Source: an uncultured Lachnospiraceae bacterium (GTDB taxonomy: Bacteria > Bacillota > Clostridia > Lachnospirales > Lachnospiraceae). Taken from it: a DNA stretch of 64,000 nt. The DNA is taken from assembly GCA_910577115.1 (NCBI GenBank), contig CAJTMC010000017.1, positions 1-64,000 on the forward strand, written 5' to 3'. Below, piece after piece: positions 56,441-64,000 of this stretch; within the stretch, counting starts at the first letter, position 1, and each line of letters opens with the position of its first letter. Made by a program: the position numbers and the translations under genes. The notes beneath the pieces were generated by a model. That model was not told the DNA's origin and made no database searches. It saw nothing but the letters and a program-made list of their open reading frames with translations.

Positions 56441-56916
56441 TTGTGCCTCCGGCTTATATATTTTTATTGCGCTTTTGTTCTATGTAAATATTATCATAAG
56501 ATGTATTCTTTTCAAAGGATATCTTTAAAAAAATAAGCTGAAATGTCAAAAATTGCACTTGTTTTCACAAATTGCTAATGATATAATCGGTTTCATGCTG
56601 TGTTATAAACTGGAGGCAAACGTATTTATTTCGTATGCACCTAATTGCAAAAGGCTTTTCTTTTTGTGTTAATGTTTTACATTCCTGCAATTTTCTGCAC
56701 TATACAAATGGCAGGATCGGCAGATTGCATTGAAAGAATTTGCAAAGTAAATTCTTTTGGAAGGATTATCGTGATACATTTTTTGCTATCAATTAAAACA
56801 TATTTAACATCTTAACAATTAAAGATGTGTATACAGCGTTTGCAGTTGAAATCAATTTAGAACATATCTTAACATCTTACTACTTCGAAATAATTCACAA
56901 AAGAAAGGACGATCTG
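56441..56916. other. 476-base divergent intergenic region with a long leader
   Basis: Holds a plus-strand promoter (56559-56587) and then about 320 bases of probable 5' leader of Rpn gene 3. Within the leader, TCCTGC...GCAGGA can pair, and a weak 32-codon ORF (MHLIAKGFSF...) is possible near 56636. On the minus side the SNF2 promoter must lie close to 56500 but I cannot define it. Confidence 0.5.
56559..56587 (+). promoter_or_regulatory. Promoter of Rpn gene 3
   Basis: TTGTTT (56559-56564), 17-base spacer, TATAAT (56582-56587). Confidence 0.65.
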
Positions 56917-57735
56917 ATGAACGACTTTCAAGGAAACACATTCCAAAACGCCACCGGCAAAATTGATTATACGCTTATGAATGATTACATGTTTCGCGCC
57001 GTATTGCAGGAAAATGAAATCGTTCTGAAAGGGCTAATCAGCTCTCTGCTCCATCTGCCATCCGGCGCAATCCAATCGACTACCATTCTAAATCCAATTG
57101 AGCTTGGCAAAGCCTTCAATGACAAAACCTTTGTTCTTGATATCAAAGTTCTTCTTAATGATGAAACAATCATAAATCTCGAAATGCAGGTTGCAAAACA
57201 AGATTTTTGGACGAACCGCTCCCTCTCCTATCTTTGCAGCATCTTTCAAAATCTTGAAAGCGGCGATGATTATTCAAACGTAAAGCCTGCATATCATATT
57301 GGCATTCTTGATTTCTCCCCATTTCCCAATTACCCCGAGTTCTACGCAACGAACCAAATGATAAATGTGAAAAAACATTATATATATAATGGCAACTTCA
57401 CCTTAAATGTGTTAGACTTAACTCAGATACACTTGGCAACCGAGGAGGATAAAGCCTACAAAATTGACTACTGGGCAAAACTCTTTAAAGCAAAAACATG
57501 GGAGGAATTAAGAATGCTGGCACAAAAAGACAATGCTTTCAAAGAAACCTGTGAAACTGTCTATAAGCTGAATCAAAATGAGGAAGTCCGGTATCTGTGT
57601 GAAATGCGAGAGGAAGGACAGCGCATTCTGCGGACTTATGAAAGTCTTCTTAAAATGAAAGATGAAAAGCTTGCCGAAAAAGATGCCATGATCGCCGCAC
57701 TCCAAGCGCAACTGGAAGCTTATCAAAAGCAATAA
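56917..57735 (+). CDS. Rpn-family recombination-promoting nuclease (Rpn gene 3)
   Basis: 272 residues of a different subtype (MNDFQGNTFQNATGKIDYT, NDYMFRAVLQENE). Catalytic candidates are the aspartate in FVLDIKVLL and ExQ in NLEMQVAKQ. The start at 56917 has AAAGGA about 9 bases ahead; the frame is open for 30 codons upstream without a better site. The C-terminus is a coiled coil (KMKDEKLAEKDAMIAALQAQLEA) rather than EKGI repeats. It too has an internal start (57514). Converges with the small gene at 57768, with a hairpin between. Confidence 0.87.
   Translation: MNDFQGNTFQNATGKIDYTLMNDYMFRAVLQENEIVLKGLISSLLHLPSGAIQSTTILNPIELGKAFNDKTFVLDIKVLLNDETIINLEMQVAKQDFWTNRSLSYLCSIFQNLESGDDYSNVKPAYHIGILDFSPFPNYPEFYATNQMINVKKHYIYNGNFTLNVLDLTQIHLATEEDKAYKIDYWAKLFKAKTWEELRMLAQKDNAFKETCETVYKLNQNEEVRYLCEMREEGQRILRTYESLLKMKDEKLAEKDAMIAALQAQLEAYQKQ
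57514..57735 (+). CDS. Putative intragenic RpnS-like protein within Rpn gene 3
   Basis: In-frame ATG at 57514 (MLAQKDNAFKETCE) has GGGAGG at 57500-57505, an 8-base gap. The product of 73 residues would be the C-terminal helical/coiled-coil part alone. Same layout as in Rpn genes 1 and 2 despite an unrelated C-terminal sequence. Confidence 0.48.
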   Translation: MLAQKDNAFKETCETVYKLNQNEEVRYLCEMREEGQRILRTYESLLKMKDEKLAEKDAMIAALQAQLEAYQKQ

Positions 57736-57758
57736 ACATTTTATAAGATCCATATAAA

Positions 57759-57795
57759 TCGGGAAGATTATTCTAAAGATGCGAATACTTCCCGA
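57759..57795. terminator. Bidirectional hairpin between Rpn gene 3 and the small gene
   Basis: TCGGGAAG (57759-57766) pairs with CTTCCCGA (57788-57795); the right arm lies inside the end of the minus-strand gene. Confidence 0.65.
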
Positions 57796-57959
57796 ATTTG
57801 TTTCAAATTAGCAATCATACCATTTATAATATATGCGGAGACTAACTTCGCTGTACCGATATGGCATCTTATGCCTTTATAAACCTTAACATTATCTGCT
57901 ATTTCTAACACAAGCATAAGATCACCTTCTGAAAACACCTCCTGATTTTCAATAATCAA
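57768..57959 (-). CDS. Small hypothetical protein, possibly frameshifted
   Basis: 63 codons from a TTG at 57959 with GGAG five bases ahead (MIIENQEVFSEGDLM...). The same frame stays open further upstream (RRIYQLHFTNGEILIIENQ), while an ATG at 58023 in another frame begins MKASLVNPKE; joining the two would need a one-base shift near 57992-57996 and would give a natural-looking protein of about 84 residues. Either the gene is broken by an indel or the short form is real. It has a strong promoter with a palindromic operator (58046-58093), which argues that it is or was expressed. Family not recognised. Confidence 0.5.
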   Translation of the reverse strand: MIIENQEVFSEGDLMLVLEIADNVKVYKGIRCHIGTAKLVSAYIINGMIANLKQIREVFASLE

Positions 57960-58045
57960 TATTTCTCCATTAGTAAAATGAAGCTGATAAATTCTCCTTT
58001 GGGTTAACCAATGAGGCTTTCATTTTCAAGTTTAGCCTGTAACTT

Positions 58046-58093
58046 ATACGCATTGCGTGCCTATATTATAGTGCACACAATGCGTATGATCAA
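58046..58093 (-). promoter_or_regulatory. Promoter with flanking operator arms for the small gene
   Basis: Minus strand TTGATC (58088-58093), 17 bases, TATAAT (58065-58070). Perfect 10-bp arms ATACGCATTG (58046-58055) and CAATGCGTAT (58078-58087) are centred on the -10 element, as expected for tight (auto)repression. Confidence 0.8.
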
Positions 58094-58102
58094 TCATTAT
58101 TT

Positions 58103-61100
58103 CTACTTTTTCCACCACCACAAAAAGCCCTTGCCCTTTATTTTAAATGGAACTGTCTTTACTCCGCCGTAATCTCCGACACCTTTTATCGTAATAAACG
58201 CTTTGCCTTTATTGACATTATTATCACATTTCACAATCTCGTAGCAATCACTGCCGAGCGTTTTGCCGCTTATTTTTACAGTCAAGTCTGATGCATTTGG
58301 TTCTATGGACTTACCGGTATAAATCTGATCCGCTATTTTTATGCTTGCCTTGCTGATATCTGCTTTTGTAATACGATACATACCGCTGATTGTTCCCTTA
58401 TAGCTGCCTTTTCCAGTGGCAGTAACCTGAATGACAGTCCCGGCAGGCATAATATCATTTTTCTCTATTGCTGATCCGGCTTTTCTCATAACATCATTGG
58501 AAAGCTTTGTGTCCGCAGCATATGTATATGTCAAATTTTTGTCATAGTCCTTTCCGGCAGACAATTTTTTGCCGTCAATATCCACAATTACAATCTTTGT
58601 ACCATATATACCGCCTTTATTTTGATACATTTTATCTGCGGCATTTAATGTCAGATTGGAAATATCCTGTGTGGATATTTGAAAATCCAAAGTACACGTT
58701 CCTTTATAATTCCCTTTTCCTTTTATAATTACCTGCGGAATTTTCGTTGATTTCTTATTTGTACTGACAGCCTCATCCGTGACTTCTTTGTTGTTTTTGT
58801 AGCTCAACGCGTAATCAACACCTTCACAAAGAACCGCCCCATGAAACGTAATAACAGGCTTCGGGGTGCTTCCTCCTTTCGCATAAGGCACTGTCTTGGA
58901 AATGTTAATTTCACATTCCCTGTCTGATTGGCTGCTAATGTCAAATGCCTCAATGATAAAGCTTTGTTTCAGTATGCCATCAAATCCGTTTATTCCTTTG
59001 AAAAGGATTGTCGCTTTTCCTGCGTCAATATTATTTGCATAGGAAACAATATAGTCCGTATCCTTTTTCAAGGTTTTTGTACTGCCGTTAATTGTAATTG
59101 TCAGCTTACAGTTTTGTGTGATTTCACTGCCTGTATAAGGCATTTTTTCATTCAATCCCGTAATCTTTGCCTGTGCAATCGAGCCGCCTGTAATGTTGAA
59201 GTATACTTTTTTTGTTCCGCTGTACGCTCCCATGCCGGTAATTGTGACAGATGCCTTGCCAATTTCTGTGTTGTTATTGTAACTAAGCACGTAATCTATA
59301 CCCTTTTTTAGCGGTGTTTTCCCATTCTTAATTGATACCTCCGGCTGGATTTCTTTTCCCGTGTAGGGTTGGTTTTTGATTTTGTCTATTTTTGTCTTTG
59401 CAATCAGTTTCTTATCAGTAATGGTTAGCGTTATCTCCCTCTGACCTATGAAATTTCCGGTTCCGGAGATAAGGACTTTATAACTTCCGACATGCTGATA
59501 CGCTTGCGATGAGGTGTCGGTGTATTTTACCTGAAAGTCGGTTTTTGGCTTTAACTTTTTTCCGTCCCAAGAAATCACGGGTGTCGGCTTTTGCACTTTT
59601 TTGTTATAGGATAAGGTAATATCATCAATATTGATATCTTCATCGGAAATGGTTTTTGGCAGGATTTGAAATATTGTTGTTTCTTTTCCGGTGTAATTGC
59701 CTTTTCCTGTAATGGTAATTGTCGGAGCTGTTTTTGCAGTTTTGGCATCGTTTGCTTTTATGTTGTTTTTGTATGAAATGGTGTAGTCCTTTTTTTCTGT
59801 CAGTAATGTCTTATAATCATAAACTCTGACAGCAGGTTTGATTGCTGCACCTGTGTAATCCTGTGGGGTTACATCCGAAATCCATAAGCCCTCGGGAATA
59901 ATACCATCTGCAGGAATGTCTTCAGGGAGGATGTCGCCATAGTCGGGTTTCTCCTCTCCTATATAAAATTCAAATACAAAAGGTTCGGACATGGCATTTC
60001 CTGCGCTGTCTACCGCATAAACAGAAAGCCTGTGTACTCCATCGGACAATTCTTTTTCTACTTGATAAGATATACAGAAGCATGCAGCATTATAGTATGT
60101 TTTCCAATTGGAATCATCAATCAGCTCCTGCTCATCAAGGCAAATAGAAATTTTCTGAAATCCGCTCATTTCATCAAAATAAACTGCAATCAACGGCTTA
60201 TTGGTACCTTCTGATATACGCACTTCCGAAATTGCAGGTGCAGAAGTATCCACTGCCAAAAGGTATTGTCCTGCTTCTTTAATCTCTGTCCTTACTTCCT
60301 GTTTTTTGCTGTCAATCGTTCCTCCAATGCATACATACCCATACAACTCCTCGGAATATTGATAGATAGAAATATTTTCTACTTCGTTTGTGCTGACACC
60401 TGCAGCATATAACATTTCATCTGTATATTTCAACGTCAGCTCCAAAGGATAATTCTCAAAATCATTTATTGTCTGTTCATTTCCATCCGTCACATAGACA
60501 TAGTAAGGATCGCCAATTGTAAACACAACCTTTTCCGTTTCTACGTCACCGCCTGGCGCTGCATTTACCGCCATAATGCCGTAGCTGTTAAACATTCTTT
60601 GTTTTTCATTTCCACCATCTATCTTTACAACATGAAGTACCCATTTTTCAATTGCGCCTATACCATTTTCAGCCGTTGTCTTTAATGTTACATAGGTATC
60701 CACAACACCGTCAGCAAAGGCTTCTCCTATATCTACGATAAAATTCTTTGCGTTATTCAGTGCAATCTCTACAGGATCTGTGAAAAAGTCTGTAAAATCA
60801 TTCCATTGTGTTCCTGCCAATAAATTAGAAACATCTGAAACCTCGCTTGTTTTTATGATGGAACCGTTTTGGTATATACCATTTTCCGTGTTGTATGTCA
60901 AATCATAAAGACCTTCTATTCCCATCCCCAGCTTTAGCTTTGCGCCAAGGGAACCTCCGAGAGAAAAATCCTTGCTGTCTCCAACGGAAGTAGATTGAGA
61001 GATATGATATTCCCCGTTTACTCCTGCCTTATCAATCTGCGTCAATAAATTATCTTTTGCCGCCGTCATTGTAACAAACGGTAGATTTCCCAGCTTTAAT

Positions 61101-64000
61101 TGATGCAGCGACAAAATTTCCTGTTCCAGTTTTTGCGTGTCAATTGCGTCAAATTCAACTGACAGGCTTTTTGTATTCTTTTTATCTTTTATGTACTGTG
61201 TTTTTTCATCCGCTGTTTTCAAATCAATTTTTAACTTTCTTGGCAAATGGTCATAATTTTCTGTCAGTTCAACTGCATAACTGTTTAAATAATCCTGAGA
61301 AAAAATATTCTCAGCCATAGTCACTTTGTCCGTCAAGGGAAGTTTTACCTCAGAATTAAATTTTACACTTTCTTCAAGCTCCATTTTATGGCTTAACGTT
61401 TTATTGAATTCATTCTTTCCGTTCGTATAGGTATAATTTATGCTGCCTTCTGTGCCTCTGATTGTTCCAAGTTCTTTTTCTCCATATTTGATTGTTCCTG
61501 CATCTACTCCTGCCTTCGCATAAAATCCAACCGATTTATCCGATGTGTTATATAAGTCCAATCCCATTAAATCAACAAGTCTAATCAGCATTCCATTTCC
61601 CGTTTGGGAACCTATCATGGCAATTGCGAATTTTCCAATATTCAGATTATCATTAAAGTTGGCAGGATTGTAATCATCAATTTGCAGTCCAATCCCCTGA
61701 CCTGCACCAACCCCTGCGCTTCCGCTGACACTTAATACACCAATATCAATCCCCTTGCCAAGCACGATTGCTTTTGTCTCTGATCCGCCGTTTGCTTTTA
61801 ATCCTATTCTGCTATTAAAATCCTGTTCCAATTTTACATTTTGTTCGTTGCCGGAATGTTCAATTTCTAATGCGATTGTTCCCTTTCTTGTTCCGGTTGC
61901 ATATGCTTTTCCAAGGCTTGCTTCTGCTTCGGCAGCGCCAATTTCTGCAGAAACACCACCAAATCCAAGGTCTACGGAACCAGATACTCCTACATTCCAC
62001 TTCTGCGTATATGTAAATGGCGTTACTTTGACATCCATTACAACTCTGCTGTTCAGTTTTTCTTTTTTGCCGTTTGGGTCAAGGATGATTTCAGTGGTTT
62101 TAATTTGCTTTTTTGTATCCTTGTTGTCAGATATCATTTCACTTTTTATTTGGACATATCCGTCCTTGTCGGAAGTCGCCGTATAGCTGTTGCCGCCAAA
62201 ACGATAAGATATTTTTGTATTTTTTTGGACTTGTCCGTTATTGTCCTTTAACAGAAACCGCGCATATGCATATCCTTTTCCGTTGATGGTAATGTCATTC
62301 TTTTTAATATCAATTGTCACACCGTCCCATTCCTCGACATTGAAACCGTTGTCTTTCGCCCATTTGTAGGCATAACTGTCTTTTATACAATGAAGCGTTA
62401 ATTCCATGTTTTTGAATGTACCTATCAAGGCATTAAAATACCGGAACGGATTTCTGCCTATTTGGGTGAGTGTGTCCCAAATGTAGATGTCTGTAACGCC
62501 TGTACAATTATAGAATGCGTCGTCGCCTATGCTTACTATGGTATTGGGGAGGATTATGTCTCCGTTAAGATCTTCACAATTGTAAAAGGCATATTTTCCG
62601 ATACTTGTTACGCCGCTTTCTATGTTTAGGGTGACGGTTTTTGATTGCATTTGCTTTGTCCACGGGGCTGTGGAGGAATTGTTTTCTAAGGCATAGTCGT
62701 ACATGGCGCCTGTACCGGATATTGTTAATGTGTAATTTCCGTTCTTATTTTCAAGCTTCCATGTTAAATTGTCTCCGCATTTTCCAGAGGTTTTATCGTC
62801 AGAAGGATTGTCTCCGCCGATAGTGGTGCCATCCCAATCAACTACCTTAAAGCCATTTTCAACTGCCCAGTTATATGCGTAGGAATTTTGGGGGCAGTGG
62901 AAGGTCAGATTTAAATTTCGGGCGGTACTTGGATCGTATCCACCGTACTCTCCATAATTTTCATTATATTCAATCTGTTGAAATGGATTATTTATTATTT
63001 CCTTAAGAGTTTCTGTAATATAAATATCCTTTAAATTAGTGCAATTACGAAATACATCTTCTCCCATACATTGTTGCTTACCAGAGAACAAAACTTGATC
63101 TCCTATGCTTGTTATGCCAGTTGGAATTATCACTTCCTGACTAAATCCACTACATTCTGAAAAAACATTATCCCCTATATAATTTACATTTTGGGGAAGA
63201 ATTAATTTTTCTTTAAAACCACTGCACTCTTGAAATGCATCTGATGATATGCTTGTTACATTATCAGAAATAATCAAACTCCCATCAAAACCACGACAAT
63301 ATCGAAAAGCAGCTCTTCCTATTTTTGTTACACCACTTGGTATTATTAAATCCCCACTAAATCCTGTACATCCCTCAAATGCACATACGCCTATGCTGGT
63401 TACACTGCTTGGAATTACTAAACTTCCAGTAAATTGACAATATTCAAATACTCTTATGCCTATACTTTTTATATTCTTAGGAAGCACTAATTTCCCTTTA
63501 AAACCGCAACTTGCAAACGCACTTTCCCCTATAGTTAATATATTATTTGAAAGAACTAAATCGCCACTAAAATTATGACAGCCACTAAATACTCCGTCTT
63601 TTATATCTGTTATACTATTAGGAATTATTAAATTGCCATCAAAACCATTACACATATAAAAAGCACCAATTCCTAAATCTGTTACACTATTAGGAATTAC
63701 TAAATTGCCACTAAAACCATCACATTCTGCAAAAGCACCGTCTCCTATACTTATCACGCTATTTGGAATTGATAAATTACCACTAAGATCCCAACATGCA
63801 GTAAATGCAAAATTTCCAATACGTGTTATACCATTCTTAATTATTAATTTATTTAGATTATCTCTATGTTTTCCCCATGGAGCGGTAGTAATATAACCTA
63901 TATTATCATCCCACGTATCAGTATAATCCCACATATCCCCCGTTCCCGATATCGTCAACGTCCCATCTTCTATTTTCCAAATCAAATCATCACCACACTG
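58103..64000 (-). CDS. BspA-like leucine-rich-repeat surface protein, N-terminus beyond window
   Basis: At least 1,965 residues; the frame is open to base 64000 (QCGDDLIWKIEDGTLTISG), so the signal peptide is off the right edge. Order: LRR_5/BspA repeats (IPNSVTSIGxxAFxxCxGF, about 14), two GTCGDNLTW-type spacer units, a Big-like unit, then about 570 residues of uncharacterised glycine-rich beta sequence (VGVSGSVDLGFGGVSAEIG...), a further Ig-like stretch, and about nine YTG/Y.NN..GKA repeats to the end (KGKGFLWWWKK). BspA-like repeats often bind host or plant polymers. No LPXTG is visible. The unusual tryptophan-lysine end differs from the FKIVDK ends of the pectinases. Confidence 0.9.
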   Translation of the reverse strand, partial: QCGDDLIWKIEDGTLTISGTGDMWDYTDTWDDNIGYITTAPWGKHRDNLNKLIIKNGITRIGNFAFTACWDLSGNLSIPNSVISIGDGAFAECDGFSGNLVIPNSVTDLGIGAFYMCNGFDGNLIIPNSITDIKDGVFSGCHNFSGDLVLSNNILTIGESAFASCGFKGKLVLPKNIKSIGIRVFEYCQFTGSLVIPSSVTSIGVCAFEGCTGFSGDLIIPSGVTKIGRAAFRYCRGFDGSLIISDNVTSISSDAFQECSGFKEKLILPQNVNYIGDNVFSECSGFSQEVIIPTGITSIGDQVLFSGKQQCMGEDVFRNCTNLKDIYITETLKEIINNPFQQIEYNENYGEYGGYDPSTARNLNLTFHCPQNSYAYNWAVENGFKVVDWDGTTIGGDNPSDDKTSGKCGDNLTWKLENKNGNYTLTISGTGAMYDYALENNSSTAPWTKQMQSKTVTLNIESGVTSIGKYAFYNCEDLNGDIILPNTIVSIGDDAFYNCTGVTDIYIWDTLTQIGRNPFRYFNALIGTFKNMELTLHCIKDSYAYKWAKDNGFNVEEWDGVTIDIKKNDITINGKGYAYARFLLKDNNGQVQKNTKISYRFGGNSYTATSDKDGYVQIKSEMISDNKDTKKQIKTTEIILDPNGKKEKLNSRVVMDVKVTPFTYTQKWNVGVSGSVDLGFGGVSAEIGAAEAEASLGKAYATGTRKGTIALEIEHSGNEQNVKLEQDFNSRIGLKANGGSETKAIVLGKGIDIGVLSVSGSAGVGAGQGIGLQIDDYNPANFNDNLNIGKFAIAMIGSQTGNGMLIRLVDLMGLDLYNTSDKSVGFYAKAGVDAGTIKYGEKELGTIRGTEGSINYTYTNGKNEFNKTLSHKMELEESVKFNSEVKLPLTDKVTMAENIFSQDYLNSYAVELTENYDHLPRKLKIDLKTADEKTQYIKDKKNTKSLSVEFDAIDTQKLEQEILSLHQLKLGNLPFVTMTAAKDNLLTQIDKAGVNGEYHISQSTSVGDSKDFSLGGSLGAKLKLGMGIEGLYDLTYNTENGIYQNGSIIKTSEVSDVSNLLAGTQWNDFTDFFTDPVEIALNNAKNFIVDIGEAFADGVVDTYVTLKTTAENGIGAIEKWVLHVVKIDGGNEKQRMFNSYGIMAVNAAPGGDVETEKVVFTIGDPYYVYVTDGNEQTINDFENYPLELTLKYTDEMLYAAGVSTNEVENISIYQYSEELYGYVCIGGTIDSKKQEVRTEIKEAGQYLLAVDTSAPAISEVRISEGTNKPLIAVYFDEMSGFQKISICLDEQELIDDSNWKTYYNAACFCISYQVEKELSDGVHRLSVYAVDSAGNAMSEPFVFEFYIGEEKPDYGDILPEDIPADGIIPEGLWISDVTPQDYTGAAIKPAVRVYDYKTLLTEKKDYTISYKNNIKANDAKTAKTAPTITITGKGNYTGKETTIFQILPKTISDEDINIDDITLSYNKKVQKPTPVISWDGKKLKPKTDFQVKYTDTSSQAYQHVGSYKVLISGTGNFIGQREITLTITDKKLIAKTKIDKIKNQPYTGKEIQPEVSIKNGKTPLKKGIDYVLSYNNNTEIGKASVTITGMGAYSGTKKVYFNITGGSIAQAKITGLNEKMPYTGSEITQNCKLTITINGSTKTLKKDTDYIVSYANNIDAGKATILFKGINGFDGILKQSFIIEAFDISSQSDRECEINISKTVPYAKGGSTPKPVITFHGAVLCEGVDYALSYKNNKEVTDEAVSTNKKSTKIPQVIIKGKGNYKGTCTLDFQISTQDISNLTLNAADKMYQNKGGIYGTKIVIVDIDGKKLSAGKDYDKNLTYTYAADTKLSNDVMRKAGSAIEKNDIMPAGTVIQVTATGKGSYKGTISGMYRITKADISKASIKIADQIYTGKSIEPNASDLTVKISGKTLGSDCYEIVKCDNNVNKGKAFITIKGVGDYGGVKTVPFKIKGKGFLWWWKK

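Noticed and set aside
1..64000. LPXTG sorting signals, dockerins or cohesins on the surface proteins
   Set aside because: C-termini of all complete surface proteins were read; none shows LPXTG plus hydrophobic tail, nor paired dockerin repeats.

Overview
The window looks like chromosome of a pectin-degrading, low-to-middling GC, Gram-positive gut anaerobe of the Lachnospiraceae (Lachnospira-like). Reasons: AAGGAGG-type ribosome binding sites throughout, very large secreted CE8/PL1/PL9 enzymes with Firmicutes signal peptides, BspA-like leucine-rich-repeat proteins, two-component/ABC immunity cassettes and GntR(YtrA)-ABC operons. The genus is inference; no rRNA or tRNA gene is visible. Most genes are on the minus strand.

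Region 1 (1-29.1 kb): five consecutive minus-strand genes for huge secreted pectinolytic proteins: pectinesterase (left-truncated by the window), PL9 pectate lyase (2,072 aa), PL1 pectate lyase (1,440 aa), a compact pectinesterase (912 aa) and a 3,596-aa pectinesterase with many accessory domains. De-esterification by the CE8 modules would expose polygalacturonate for the PL1 and PL9 lyases. The PL9, PL1 and giant proteins end in repeated YTG-type domains with no LPXTG signal.

Region 2 (29.2-36.9 kb): three intact Rpn-family (PD-(D/E)xK, recombination-promoting nuclease) genes lie in the window, two here and one at 56.9 kb. Each carries a canonical Shine-Dalgarno and an in-frame internal ATG before its C-terminal part, as in the described intragenic RpnS antitoxins. 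Rpn gene 1 lies between an N-terminal and a C-terminal relic of another Rpn gene, so it seems to have landed inside a relative. Between Rpn genes 1 and 2 is a response regulator/histidine kinase pair and an ABC transporter of the peptide-antibiotic resistance type, with matching direct-repeat operator candidates.

Region 3 (36.9-49.9 kb): a GntR-ABC operon under a promoter buried in a near-perfect palindrome, a membrane-bound LuxR-type regulator with a partner membrane protein, then a minus-strand run: small membrane protein, D-2-hydroxyacid dehydrogenase, MATE exporter, lipoprotein, a 28-codon ORF, LuxS, a hypothetical, MTA/SAH nucleosidase, alpha/beta hydrolase, small membrane protein and GH42 beta-galactosidase. 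LuxS and the nucleosidase form the SAH detoxification/AI-2 route. A family of short palindromes sits just upstream of many ribosome binding sites here.

Region 4 (49.9-64 kb): a TrpX-type substrate-binding protein/permease/ATPase transporter with an internal hairpin, a SNF2 helicase plus SWIM protein pair, Rpn gene 3, a small autoregulated-looking gene, and a right-truncated BspA-like leucine-rich-repeat surface protein.
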